Positions 1 to 8,428 of a stretch of 52,742 bases of DNA are shown piece after piece; position 1 is the stretch's first letter, and every line of letters starts with the position of its first letter. Position numbers and translations under genes: made by a program. The notes under the pieces were generated by a model. The model was not told the origin of the DNA. It made no database searches and worked only from the letters and a program-made list of their open reading frames with translations. Location: NCBI GenBank assembly GCA_013214355.1, contig JABSSL010000051.1, positions 1 through 52,742 of the forward strand. Reading direction: 5' to 3'. Source of the stretch: Saprospiraceae bacterium. Its GTDB lineage: Bacteria > Bacteroidota > Bacteroidia > Chitinophagales > Saprospiraceae.

Positions 1-314
1 GCAATCTCTTCCTGAGAAGCCTGAGTTTCCTCCACCTCAATTCCATACTTCTTCGCTATATATCGCAGCGCTTCAGGAAACGCAAAGCTCTCATGTTCCA
101 TCAAAAACTGCACAGGCCCCCCAGCCGCACCGCAACCAAAACACTTATAGATATTCTTAGCCGGTGAGACGACAAAGGATGGCGTCTTTTCATTATGAAA
201 AGGACAAAGCCCCATCATGTTGGCACCACGGCGCTTCAAGCTGACGAAGTCTTGAATGATCTCCTCAACTTTCGCCGTCTCTATAATTTCCTGTACCGAT
301 TTATTGGTTATCAA
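1..314 (-). CDS. dnaG: DNA primase DnaG, N-terminal part (runs off the left edge)
   Basis: Synthesises RNA primers for DNA replication. Only the first ~104 residues are in the window. They form the CHC2 zinc-binding domain: CPFH, then the TPSF stretch, then the YKCFGCG pair of cysteines, followed by GGPVQFLM and a helix ending at KYGIEVEE. The reading frame runs cleanly from the left edge to a TTG at 312-314 (TTG ATA ACC AAT AAA). No ATG lies in frame before the upstream stop, so TTG is the likely start. The short residue stretch before the zinc finger fits the family. The catalytic TOPRIM and DnaB-binding domains lie outside the window. No conserved partner gene is adjacent on this strand. 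Confidence 0.95.
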   Translation of the reverse strand, partial: MITNKSVQEIIETAKVEEIIQDFVSLKRRGANMMGLCPFHNEKTPSFVVSPAKNIYKCFGCGAAGGPVQFLMEHESFAFPEALRYIAKKYGIEVEETQASQEEI

Positions 315-578
315 TGTTGATGGACTTGAAATTTGCTGGAAAATAAGTAAAAAGGCGGACAATTAAAATTTTTAACGCTTAGCCCAGTTAATGGCAGTGT
401 GCGAAACTTCAGGTATTAAAAAACTAAAAATCAACGACTTACGAAATATTGTCTGACTATTGTTAAAAACAATAACATTTCTAGATATAACTTTTCTGCG
501 CAATAAAACGTCTATACTACTGAAGGTCAAACACAACGACACTTCAAGAAAAAAATGGGTGTTCTCATAGTGTGTGGG

Positions 579-616
579 CTGCCCCGGGACATTTAGCTCC
601 TGGGGTAGTTTTAATT
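579..616 (+). terminator. Intrinsic terminator with no plus-strand gene before it
   Basis: CTGCCCCGGGA (579-589) pairs with TCCTGGGGTAG (598-608) over 11 bp, including two G-T wobbles, with an 8-nt loop. TTTTAATT follows. The neighbouring genes dnaG and the YbbR-like gene are both on the minus strand, so this hairpin would end a plus-strand transcript that contains no recognisable gene. A 13-codon ATG frame (555-596) runs into the hairpin; I do not call it a gene. Confidence 0.6.
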
Positions 617-629
617 AAACAAAGAAAAG

Positions 630-661
630 TTGGCGAATTCCCTACACTTTTCTTATTTTAG
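630..661 (+). promoter_or_regulatory. Candidate Bacteroidota promoter with overlapping inverted repeat
   Basis: TTG at 630-632, 21 nt, then TATTTTAG at 654-661, close to the TAnnTTTG consensus. The spacer region is bracketed by a perfect 9-bp inverted repeat, AAGAAAAGT (622-630) and ACTTTTCTT (646-654), with a 15-nt gap. It overlaps both promoter elements, as an operator would. A transcript from here would reach the terminator at 732-763 after about 95 nt. Confidence 0.35.
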
Positions 662-666
662 CAGCT

Positions 667-763
667 GAAATCACCAAGAACTAAAGATATTTAAGATTAC
701 TTTCCAATTTTAGAGAGCGCGTTTTTAAGTAGTCCCGCCTTTCAAAGGTGGGACCTTTTTTTT
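667..763 (+). ncRNA. Candidate small RNA ending in the 732-763 terminator
   Basis: Inferred from the promoter-like elements at 630-661 and the strong terminator at its end. There is no ORF of useful length inside and no resemblance to an RNA family I recognise. The start is estimated at 6-7 nt after the -7 element. With 315-629 this is the only content of the 450-nt gap between dnaG and the YbbR-like gene. Confidence 0.3.
732..763 (+). terminator. Strong intrinsic terminator, plus strand
   Basis: GTCCCGCC (732-739) pairs with GGTGGGAC (747-754), one wobble, loop TTTCAAA, followed by eight T residues (756-763). The T-run is on the plus strand only, so it does not serve as a classic terminator for the YbbR-like gene, whose stop codon lies immediately to the right on the other strand. 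Confidence 0.75.
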
Positions 764-765
764 GC

Positions 766-1725
766 CTATTTTACGATGAAAAACTCCACAGATTGGCGCT
801 CTAATTTCACTCCTTTTACGAAAAGCGGAAACTTTGTTAAACGCACAGGAACAGTGTTTTTCCCTTCCTGTAATGGAACATCTTTAAGATCTGCTACAAT
901 TTCAAAATCTTGATACAAAACTTCATTATAGCGACTCAGACCTACCTGACAAGTCAATAGAATCTTATCTGGAAATATCTTTAGGCTATCTCCTTCTTTC
1001 ACATGATTAATACCAACCGGGATGTACAGGGTTTTTTCAGTAAATTGTTCTACTTCTAAATCTACCGTCACTTGGTCTACATCCAATTGCAAAGCCGGGG
1101 CCGGAGTTTCTAATGGAAGAGGGACACTAGTTGAAGACTTAATTTCGGTAAGCCCTAGTAAGGTCGTGGGCCAAGAAAATAGGCTATCCAAGGTCTTGGC
1201 TGGGCCGGTAATAGTTACGCTATCCGGTGTGACGGACGGTACTTGTTTAAGCTGATTGCCAGGGGAAAATTGCAAGTCTTGCTCCAGGATTACCGGTACG
1301 CGCTTGCTAACTTTTTGATCCAGTTCTATCTCCAAGTTTTCATAATTCACCGACAACACTTCAATAGCTGAAAATCTTAGACTACCCCGAATTTCGGTAC
1401 GCATGCGATTCTGATTCAGGTAGAGATTGGTATTGTCTAGCATCGAAATAAAAACGGGAATTCTAGAGTGGTAGAAATGCTCCAACATTAGATCCCACCC
1501 CGTTCCTCTAAGTTCTGCTTCCACATCGGCAGGCGGCATCTCCAAGAGACATTTATCCTCCGGCATCTCAATATTCAGCATTACCGGTTTGACAGTGGGA
1601 TAAGTTTGCGATAACTTCACCAGGACCCAAAAGACAAAGGCTATGCCAATACAAGTGATTAGCATAGCCCTGTCTTCTTGTAGCTTAAAGGAAGCTATTT
1701 TCTTAACGATATCATTGATCTGCAT
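766..1725 (-). CDS. YbbR-like domain protein, membrane anchored
   Basis: 319 residues. One transmembrane helix near the N-terminus (about residues 20-40, rich in I, A, F, V) follows a short cytoplasmic start. The rest is predicted extracytoplasmic and made of YbbR-type beta repeats; stretches such as VEAELRGTGWD, SVTPDSVTITGPAKTLD and PVRLTKFPLFVKGVKLE fit this family. In Firmicutes the related CdaR protein regulates the diadenylate cyclase CdaA; that role is not shown here because no cyclase gene is nearby. The start overlaps the end of yajC by 14 bp, so the two are translated together. In Bacteroidota this gene commonly follows DUF1573 and yajC, and the same order is seen here. The exact function is unknown. 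Confidence 0.8.
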   Translation of the reverse strand: MQINDIVKKIASFKLQEDRAMLITCIGIAFVFWVLVKLSQTYPTVKPVMLNIEMPEDKCLLEMPPADVEAELRGTGWDLMLEHFYHSRIPVFISMLDNTNLYLNQNRMRTEIRGSLRFSAIEVLSVNYENLEIELDQKVSKRVPVILEQDLQFSPGNQLKQVPSVTPDSVTITGPAKTLDSLFSWPTTLLGLTEIKSSTSVPLPLETPAPALQLDVDQVTVDLEVEQFTEKTLYIPVGINHVKEGDSLKIFPDKILLTCQVGLSRYNEVLYQDFEIVADLKDVPLQEGKNTVPVRLTKFPLFVKGVKLERQSVEFFIVK

Positions 1726-2023
1726 AGAGAGAATCCGTCATTTCTTTAGAAATGGCATTACGGGTAACCCTAATATAGGTTTTGTTCCCTACCTCCAAAG
1801 TAATGACCTCATCTTCGATCTTGTTAATCTTTCCTAGCATACCACTGGAGGTTACTACATCATCTCCTTTTTCTAAAGCGGCCATAAACTTCTTTTGCTC
1901 ATTTTGTCGCTTGCTCTGTGGTCGAATCATAAAGAGGTAAATGATCAGGAACATAGCCCCAAAAAAGAGCAGATTGAAAGTTCCAGCATTTCCCCCTTGC
2001 AGTAGTAAGACGTCTTGAAACAT
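1712..2023 (-). CDS. yajC: Preprotein translocase subunit YajC
   Basis: 103 residues, the usual size. YajC is a small accessory protein of the SecDF complex that helps protein export at the inner membrane. A glycine-rich N-terminus is followed by one transmembrane helix (about residues 19-35, ending in MIRPQSKRQ). The family signature comes next: the RPQ.K..... kink, then KGDDVVTSSGMLGKI and a beta-rich tail ending ITRNAISK-like (here VTRNAISKEM). It lies between the DUF1573 lipoprotein gene (15 bp upstream) and the YbbR-like gene (14-bp overlap), consistent with a single envelope operon. secDF itself is not in the window. Confidence 0.95.
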   Translation of the reverse strand: MFQDVLLLQGGNAGTFNLLFFGAMFLIIYLFMIRPQSKRQNEQKKFMAALEKGDDVVTSSGMLGKINKIEDEVITLEVGNKTYIRVTRNAISKEMTDSLYADQ

Positions 2024-2038
2024 GTGTTTAGTTTTGTA

Positions 2039-2548
2039 TCATGAATTGGGCGTTTCCTGATCAGACTTCACGTAACCTTTCATAAAAACACGAGTAGAAG
2101 CCGGATAGGTATTGGCCGTTATAGTAATGGGTTTACTTTGATTTTCAGTCTTCCCTTTGGTATTGAACTCTACTTCAATTTTACCCTTCTCTCCCGGTCC
2201 GATCGGCTCTTCTGGCCAACTTGGAACCGTGCAGCCGCAGGTAGACCTAGCGTTGCTAATAATTAAAGGCATTTTGCCTGTATTGGTGAAATGGTAAGTG
2301 TGCTTAACCACAGCTCCTTCCTTGACTTCACCAAAATCAAATACCTCTTCCTCAAAAACCAATTTAGCGATGTTGACCGTATCTTGTGGCTTCTGGGCCG
2401 AAATGGGATTACGAACAATATCAGAATTCGAGATAGCGTCAGCGCTGGTGATTTCCTCAATGGACTTTTCAGAACTTACTCTAGGCTGATTCTGACAAGC
2501 CATTCCTGCCATAATAATTAGAAGCAGGATCAAAGTGTTTCTTGTCAT
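2039..2548 (-). CDS. DUF1573 lipoprotein
   Basis: 169 residues. A signal peptide rich in L and I ends in a lipobox (MAGMAC, Cys at about residue 17), so the protein is probably lipidated and exported. A low-complexity linker leads to a DUF1573 Ig-like beta domain (about residues 65-160): FDFGEVKEGAVVKHTY, then FTNTGKMPLII, STCGCTVP and GPGEKGKIEVEFNT. The paired cysteines of the CGC motif are typical of the family. These proteins are very common in Bacteroidota and of unknown function; the fold resembles ASPM/SPD-2/hydin domains. It is the first gene of the cluster with yajC and the YbbR-like gene on the minus strand. Confidence 0.9.
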   Translation of the reverse strand: MTRNTLILLLIIMAGMACQNQPRVSSEKSIEEITSADAISNSDIVRNPISAQKPQDTVNIAKLVFEEEVFDFGEVKEGAVVKHTYHFTNTGKMPLIISNARSTCGCTVPSWPEEPIGPGEKGKIEVEFNTKGKTENQSKPITITANTYPASTRVFMKGYVKSDQETPNS

Positions 2549-2760
2549 AGGATATTAAAAGACTTTTCTGCAAAGGTAAGAAAGATTTCCAAGTCTCGGT
2601 GTTAACCGATTGCAAAACTCCCTCCATCTGCTTGGTCGAAATACGAATTAAATTCCGCTTTAAGGAGAGAAAAAAGATTGTCCTTTGGTCAAATTAAGCC
2701 GTTTTCATTTTGTCTCCCAAAAAGCAGAAAAATTCAAGTACCCCAAGTATATTCGCCGCC

Positions 2761-4545
2761 ATGGAGAAGCATAAGTATAATTACGGCATTATTGGGAACT
2801 GCGCCTTCTTGGCCTTAGTAGATAGCCACGCTAACATTGGATGGATGTGCTGGCCCAGATTTGACAGCAGCTTTGTCTTTGGGACCTTGTTGGATAAAGA
2901 GAAAGGCGGAAGCTTTTCAGTGACTCCAGAAAAGGAAATATTAGAGAATGGCCAAAAGTATGTCCGGAATACAAATATCCTAGAAACACATTTCACTTGC
3001 GCAGACGGTTCCTTCAAAGTCGTTGACTTTGCTCCACGCTTCTTCCAAAATGAAAGAGCCTACAAACCCCTGATGCTCTTCCGAAAGATCGTACCAACGG
3101 AAGGAAGACCTAGGATCAAAGTTTCCTGTCAACCGAGAGGAGAATATGGCGAATTTGTGCCAACCAAAACCTTCGGCAGTAGTCATATTCGATACGAAGG
3201 ACTATCAGATCATCTAAGGCTCACCACAGACATTCCGCTAAGCTTTGTTGATCAAGAGCAAGCATTTGTGCTCAATGAGACCAAATACCTGGTACTTTCT
3301 TGGGGTGTTCCGCTGGAGGGTGCCTTGGCTAGTACTGCAGAATCCTTCCTAGCCAAGACGAAGGCATACTGGAATCTCTGGGTTCAGAATACCTCTACCG
3401 AGCACTTCCGGCAGGAGGCGGTAATTCGATCCGCTCTAACTTTGAAATTACATCAATACCAGGATACCGGTGCCATCATTGCCGGTGCTACTACGAGCTT
3501 ACCTGAATTCCCGGGCAGCACACGTAATTGGGATTATCGATTTTGCTGGTTCCGGGATGCTCACTACACCTTGAAGGCCTTAAATGATCTCAGTCATTTT
3601 AATATCCTGCGAGATTATGCACGTTTTGTCGAGAACATTGTATTGAACGAGAATCAGCGATACCACCCACTCTATCCCATTACAATAGACAGAATTCCAG
3701 AGGAGAAGATCCTACCACTTGAAGGCTACCGGGGAGAAAAGCCGGTTCGGATTGGTAACCAAGCTTACGAGCATATCCAAAATGATGTATACGGTCAGGT
3801 ATTGGTAACCCTCCTACCCTTCTTCACGGATAAAAGATTGGGAGATAATACTACCAGTTCTTCTCTTATCGATCTAGTTAAGCACTGCCTGTACATGATC
3901 GAAAAAACCATGGACGAACCGGATAATGGGTTGTGGGAATTCAGAGGTACCAGTCAACTACATAGTTACACTTTCCTATTTCATTGGGCCGGTGGTCATG
4001 CTGGGCAGAAAATCGCCCAGGCCTTGGGTGATAATAAAATGCTCCGACACGCCAAAAAGCTAGTCAAGGATGCAGCGGCACAGATTGAGCGTTGTTATGA
4101 TGAGAAACGCGGAGTTTACACTCAGGCCGTTGGTTCTCCTAATTTGGATGCCAGTCTTTTACAATTGATCAACATGGGATATCTAAATCCTAGAAGTCCC
4201 AAAGCCAAACAGCATCTAAAGGTATTGGAGGAAGAACTGAGAACACCATCAGGCCTTTTCTACCGCTATAAACACGTGGATGATTTTGGTGCACCGGAAT
4301 CCACTTTCTTGATTTGTGCTTTCTGGTATGTTGAATCTCTAGCTCGGATGGGGCGACTCAAGGAAGCTATAAAGATCTTTGACCGACTCACGGAACATGG
4401 CAATCATCTGGGACTATTAAGTGAGGATGTTCATGAGGCTTCTGGTAGTCAATGGGGTAACTTTCCGCAAACCTATAGCCATGTCGGCCTGATCAATGCG
4501 GCCTTTGCTATCAGTAAAAAGTTGGACCAACCTATCTATTTCTAG
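2761..4545 (+). CDS. Glycoside hydrolase family 15 (glucoamylase-like) protein
   Basis: 594 residues from the ATG at 2761. An in-frame TTG at 2710 would add 17 residues, but MEKHKYNYGIIGNCAFLALVD matches the usual start of the family. An N-terminal beta-sandwich region (GWMCWPRFDSSFVFGTLLD) precedes an (alpha/alpha)6 barrel: GSTRNWDYRFCWFRDA, GQVLVTLLPF, WEFRG. The two catalytic glutamates expected of GH15 are visible: E393 in LWEFRG (acid) and E555 in GLLSEDVH (base), the latter followed by GNFPQTYSHVGLI. Family members release glucose from alpha-glucans or cleave trehalose; the substrate here cannot be told from sequence. There is no signal peptide, so it is probably cytoplasmic. The stop is 5 bp before aroK, suggesting co-transcription. 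Confidence 0.9.
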   Translation: MEKHKYNYGIIGNCAFLALVDSHANIGWMCWPRFDSSFVFGTLLDKEKGGSFSVTPEKEILENGQKYVRNTNILETHFTCADGSFKVVDFAPRFFQNERAYKPLMLFRKIVPTEGRPRIKVSCQPRGEYGEFVPTKTFGSSHIRYEGLSDHLRLTTDIPLSFVDQEQAFVLNETKYLVLSWGVPLEGALASTAESFLAKTKAYWNLWVQNTSTEHFRQEAVIRSALTLKLHQYQDTGAIIAGATTSLPEFPGSTRNWDYRFCWFRDAHYTLKALNDLSHFNILRDYARFVENIVLNENQRYHPLYPITIDRIPEEKILPLEGYRGEKPVRIGNQAYEHIQNDVYGQVLVTLLPFFTDKRLGDNTTSSSLIDLVKHCLYMIEKTMDEPDNGLWEFRGTSQLHSYTFLFHWAGGHAGQKIAQALGDNKMLRHAKKLVKDAAAQIERCYDEKRGVYTQAVGSPNLDASLLQLINMGYLNPRSPKAKQHLKVLEEELRTPSGLFYRYKHVDDFGAPESTFLICAFWYVESLARMGRLKEAIKIFDRLTEHGNHLGLLSEDVHEASGSQWGNFPQTYSHVGLINAAFAISKKLDQPIYF

Positions 4546-4550
4546 TCCCT

Positions 4551-5084
4551 ATGAGAGTATATCTGATTGGCTTCATGGGGTCCGGAAAATCTTTCTTAGG
4601 TGAAAAATTAGCGGACCTCCTAGAAATGGATTTCTATGATTTAGACGCTCAAATAGAAGAGCAGGTTGATATGCCTATTAGTGAAGTCTTCGAACGTTTC
4701 GGAGAGGGTTTCTTTCGGGAAGTAGAGAAGAATGTACTGCACGAAACAGCGAAGTTAGATAAAGGGATAATCAGTACGGGCGGTGGGGCTCCTTGCTTTT
4801 TTGACAATGTAGAATGGATGAATCAGCAAGGTCTTACGGTATATCTGCAGACCGATGCTCAGTTGCTGGCGACCCGGCTTGAAAGCGAAATGGCCCATCG
4901 GCCGCTACTAGCTCACCTGAGTCGTGCAGAGCTAATTGACTTTATAGAAAAAAAAGTAGCCTCCAGAGCATCTTTCTACGAGCAAGCACAACTTATCTGG
5001 GTGCAAGATCAAGCTAATCAATCAGATTGGAGTGTTTTAGGAGAAAAAATTCGAGCAAGGCTGTTTGATCCTGGCAAGATTTGA
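4551..5084 (+). CDS. aroK: Shikimate kinase
   Basis: 177 residues. Phosphorylates shikimate at the 3-hydroxyl with ATP, the fifth step of the shikimate pathway, in the cytoplasm. The P-loop is GFMGSGKS (residues 7-14). Shikimate-binding residues are in place: D32 in the DLD segment, R56 in FFREVE, and the GGG triplet at 77-79. The lid arginine is R117 in HRPLL. Length and motif spacing are standard. It lies 5 bp after the GH15 gene and ends inside the 5' extension of the next ORF, so the three plus-strand genes probably form one transcript. aroC, two steps later in the pathway, is about 30 kb away in this same window. Confidence 0.97.
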   Translation: MRVYLIGFMGSGKSFLGEKLADLLEMDFYDLDAQIEEQVDMPISEVFERFGEGFFREVEKNVLHETAKLDKGIISTGGGAPCFFDNVEWMNQQGLTVYLQTDAQLLATRLESEMAHRPLLAHLSRAELIDFIEKKVASRASFYEQAQLIWVQDQANQSDWSVLGEKIRARLFDPGKI

Positions 5085-5118
5085 TAAATTTGGCTGCCAT
5101 CAACAGCTACAGCCATCT

Positions 5119-8100
5119 ATGTCATATAAGCTCTCCTTACCTTTCCATGCATTTCAACTACATATCGGAGATCAGGTTTTTTCTGTCCCCTTGACCGACC
5201 AGCAAAGCTTACGGGTTGGAACTTCCTTGGATAATCTAATGGGAAAATATGGGGAAAGCTTACACCGAAAGATCGTCAAACACGGGGAATTAGACCTCAT
5301 TATGGATGAAATGAGGGAAGGGGATTATACCGAGGATCGGTTAGAAGTATCCTTCCCAAAAGCGAAGGATAATATGAGTTATCCTTCTTTCGCCTTAGTC
5401 TTTGACTTCTATTACCAAGAAGTTCCTGGAGGAATTTCGGGCATTATCCCCGTCCTGGGATTAGAAGGATTTGGGCATGACCTGATTAATCTTAAGAAGA
5501 GCTTAGTTGAGACCGTAAAACTGGATTTTGCCCGCAAACGCAAACTCAGCGCAGTTCAGCACATTCTTAGTACCATGTGGTTCGAAAAGACCGAACTCGA
5601 AAGTACCAGCCTAGAATTAGAAGTCCCATCTCTTCGCGATCTAAGCGAACAATCGAATGACATTAGCGAAAGGATTCTGGACCGAGTTGCCACTCATCTT
5701 CAAATTCGTAAAAATGTATTGTATGGCTTTGAAAAAGAACTGGACCAGCTATCGCAAGCCTTGAGAGGTAAGTTCAACAAAAGCGTCTTAGTTGTCGGTC
5801 CTCATGGGGTGGGCAAAACCACCTTGGTTTGGCAACTAGCCTACCAACGGAGAAGGAAGAAACAAAAAGGATGGATCTGGGAGACGACCGCTTCTACCAT
5901 GATCAAAGAGCTAATGGGAGATACGGGTTGGCAAGATAACCTTTCCAAGTTATGTGGAGAGATGGTGGGTTCTGAAGACTTTCTCTACATTCGAAACCTC
6001 ATGGAATTATTTGAGGTAGGGAAATCAGAAGGCAATCAAGTATCTATGGCTCAATACCTAAGGACTCCACTGAGTCGTGGAGAGCTCAATATTATTGCAG
6101 AATGTACGGAGGAGGAAATGGCCAATATTGAACTAAAAAGTCCGAACTACCTTTCTTTCTTCCAAATCATTAGACTGCAAGCACCAGAAGGTGAAGCCTT
6201 AGAAAAAATCATCGTACAGAAGGTAAAAGATATTGCCGCCAACAAGCGGGTACTTATCGATGAAGAAGCCATCCGGGAAGTTATCCGATTAAATCTTCGG
6301 TTCAACCCTTATTCCGGAATGCCGGGAAAACCAATCCATTTCCTCGAAAGCATCTTGATCAATAAAAAGCATTCCGCTGAAGGAAATAGCAAAGGAGAGA
6401 TTCTGATATCGAAGAAGGAAGTGATCAAGTACTTCTGTGAGGATTCCGGTATGCCGCTCTTCATGGTGGATCCATCTTTACCCATGGACACGGAGCAGAT
6501 TCGAGAAGATTTCAACAAGAAAATATATGGCCAAGAACAAGCGGTTAATGGTTTGGTAGAGATTCTGGCAGCTGTTAAGACAGCCCTAGCTCGAAAAGGT
6601 CAACCGATTGCTTCTCTCCTATTTGTGGGTCCTACGGGCGTAGGAAAAACGGAATTGGCAAAAGTACTGGCCAACTTCATGTTTGGCAATAAGGGGAATC
6701 TGGTTCGCTTTGACATGAGCGAATACTCCAACTATTATGCTACCCTACGTTTGATCGGACAGGATTACTTTACTGAAGGTTTGCTTACCTCTGCCGTGCG
6801 CAAATCGCCCTTCTGTGTCCTTCTATTTGATGAAATCGAAAAGGCACACCCAACCTTCTTCGATCTTCTGTTACAGGTCCTTAGTGAGGGGCGGCTCTCT
6901 GACAATCAAGGTAAGACGGTCAACTTTTGTAGCACGATCATTATCATGACCTCAAACATCGGCGCCGAAAAGTTACAAAGAGGAAGCATTGGCTGGGCGA
7001 AAGATGAGGATGATCCCGCTGCACTTTATATCAATGCCATTGAGAATTACTTCCGCCCAGAATTATTCAATCGAATAGATCGAGTGATCCCCTTTGGTAT
7101 GTTGACGCAAAAGACCGTTCGGCACGTCGTGGAGCGGGAAATAGAACTATTCAAGCAGCGCGAGGGAATCAAGTATCGAAGAATGGACCTCTTCATTGAT
7201 GATAAGGTACTGAAGTATTTAGCCAAGGAGGGATACCATCCGAAATACGGGGCGAGACAATTGCAACGCTGCATACTAGATCAGTTGGTTATCCCCTTAT
7301 CACGCCAGCTCAATCAACAAGACTATGATGAACAAATCATTGTCAATGTAAGCATGAGAAAGGATAAGATTCATTTCAAGATTGAACTTGATCCACTGGG
7401 GTTAGACCTATTAATCGAGGAACTAGAAAAAGATAGTTATGCGGATTATGCAAGCAAACTTCGACTTGATATCAATCTTTTCAAGGAGGGCCACTACTTC
7501 ATTCAGATTCAAAACGAACTGGAACGACTAACGCAAAGCAAGCAAAAGGATAAGCAACAGTTCTGGAACAAGGTCCACGATGTGAAGAAGTTTCACAATT
7601 TTTCTCAGATCATCCATCAGGTACATGCTTTGGAACAAACGATTCAGGATTATGAGTTCGAACTCAGTCTCGCCTCACTCAATCTAAGCCCTTACCAACC
7701 TAGCAAGGTTGATGATCTAAAGGAATTTGAACAGTCCTTTTTTCAAGCCAAGAAAGAGATCTACGGACTGCTTAACCCAAAACAAAACACCTGTCATTTC
7801 AGCATCTATGGTGGGCGGTCCATGGCTATTTTCGAATTCTATCACGCCTTATTCAAAATGAATGATTTCCAGTTAGATATCAAATCTATCTGGTTCAGAG
7901 AATCCTATTACAATGAAGAGATTTGGCTAGAACAAAACAATCAACGAGTAAAGAAAAAACGCTGCGGCTACATCAAGTTAGACTATCTAGTTGAAGAAGA
8001 ACTAGTAGCTCCTAGCCCAGAAAAAGATGGCGATCAGCTGTATGGCTTTGAAATCGTGGTCAGCGGCCCCTCAGCCTATCTGTATCTTGAAGGAGAGTTG

Positions 8101-8364
8101 GGTGCACAAAAGTGGATGCCTCGAGCAGGCGAAGAAGATATCTACCTGATTAGTGCTCACCAAAAGGCTACCAATACACCAGACAAAATCCACCGACACG
8201 ATCACTACCGCAAGGCAAATATCCGCCGAACGGTTAGTCCGTCACATATTAAAGACAATATTCTACGACTGGATAGGGAGTACCACAAAGGGGAACTAGT
8301 AGAACTGTTAAAAGATAGGCTGGATGCGGATTTCAAAATCAGCCTGAATACGGAAATGATGTAG
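5119..8364 (+). CDS. ClpB-like double AAA+ protein fused to an RF2-like C-terminal region
   Basis: 1081 residues from the ATG at 5119; an earlier in-frame TTG (5065) would overlap aroK. Four parts can be seen. (1) Residues 1-210 are not a Clp N-domain and I do not recognise them. (2) AAA module 1 has Walker A GPHGVGKT (227-234), but the Walker B acidic pair is replaced (FLYIRN, 288-293). (3) AAA module 2 is ClpB-like and intact for ATP use: GPTGVGKT (504-511), LLFDEIEKAH with D571/E572, arginine finger R652 in PELFNRID, and a ClpB-type small domain (KYGARQLQR). The middle coiled-coil of ClpB is missing and the GYVG pore loop is shortened to DYFTEG. (4) Residues about 810-1075 follow release factor 2: a QFWNK segment, a PCRF-like core starting CHFSIYGGRSM (892-) with GYIKLDYL and GFEIVVSGPSAYLYLEGELG, then IRRTVSPSHIKDN near the end. 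The GGQ loop is absent. Function unknown; a ribosome- or translation-related ATPase is an inference. Confidence 0.8.
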   Translation: MSYKLSLPFHAFQLHIGDQVFSVPLTDQQSLRVGTSLDNLMGKYGESLHRKIVKHGELDLIMDEMREGDYTEDRLEVSFPKAKDNMSYPSFALVFDFYYQEVPGGISGIIPVLGLEGFGHDLINLKKSLVETVKLDFARKRKLSAVQHILSTMWFEKTELESTSLELEVPSLRDLSEQSNDISERILDRVATHLQIRKNVLYGFEKELDQLSQALRGKFNKSVLVVGPHGVGKTTLVWQLAYQRRRKKQKGWIWETTASTMIKELMGDTGWQDNLSKLCGEMVGSEDFLYIRNLMELFEVGKSEGNQVSMAQYLRTPLSRGELNIIAECTEEEMANIELKSPNYLSFFQIIRLQAPEGEALEKIIVQKVKDIAANKRVLIDEEAIREVIRLNLRFNPYSGMPGKPIHFLESILINKKHSAEGNSKGEILISKKEVIKYFCEDSGMPLFMVDPSLPMDTEQIREDFNKKIYGQEQAVNGLVEILAAVKTALARKGQPIASLLFVGPTGVGKTELAKVLANFMFGNKGNLVRFDMSEYSNYYATLRLIGQDYFTEGLLTSAVRKSPFCVLLFDEIEKAHPTFFDLLLQVLSEGRLSDNQGKTVNFCSTIIIMTSNIGAEKLQRGSIGWAKDEDDPAALYINAIENYFRPELFNRIDRVIPFGMLTQKTVRHVVEREIELFKQREGIKYRRMDLFIDDKVLKYLAKEGYHPKYGARQLQRCILDQLVIPLSRQLNQQDYDEQIIVNVSMRKDKIHFKIELDPLGLDLLIEELEKDSYADYASKLRLDINLFKEGHYFIQIQNELERLTQSKQKDKQQFWNKVHDVKKFHNFSQIIHQVHALEQTIQDYEFELSLASLNLSPYQPSKVDDLKEFEQSFFQAKKEIYGLLNPKQNTCHFSIYGGRSMAIFEFYHALFKMNDFQLDIKSIWFRESYYNEEIWLEQNNQRVKKKRCGYIKLDYLVEEELVAPSPEKDGDQLYGFEIVVSGPSAYLYLEGELGAQKWMPRAGEEDIYLISAHQKATNTPDKIHRHDHYRKANIRRTVSPSHIKDNILRLDREYHKGELVELLKDRLDADFKISLNTEMM

Positions 8365-8428
8365 GATCATCACTTCCGATTATTCATGGCGACTTTCTAT
8401 TGTTAGCGGACATACAATCCAAGATCTA

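Noticed and set aside
555-596. 13-codon ATG frame running into the terminator at 579-616 (leader-peptide idea)
   Set aside because: No amino acid bias that would suggest attenuation and no biosynthetic gene after it.
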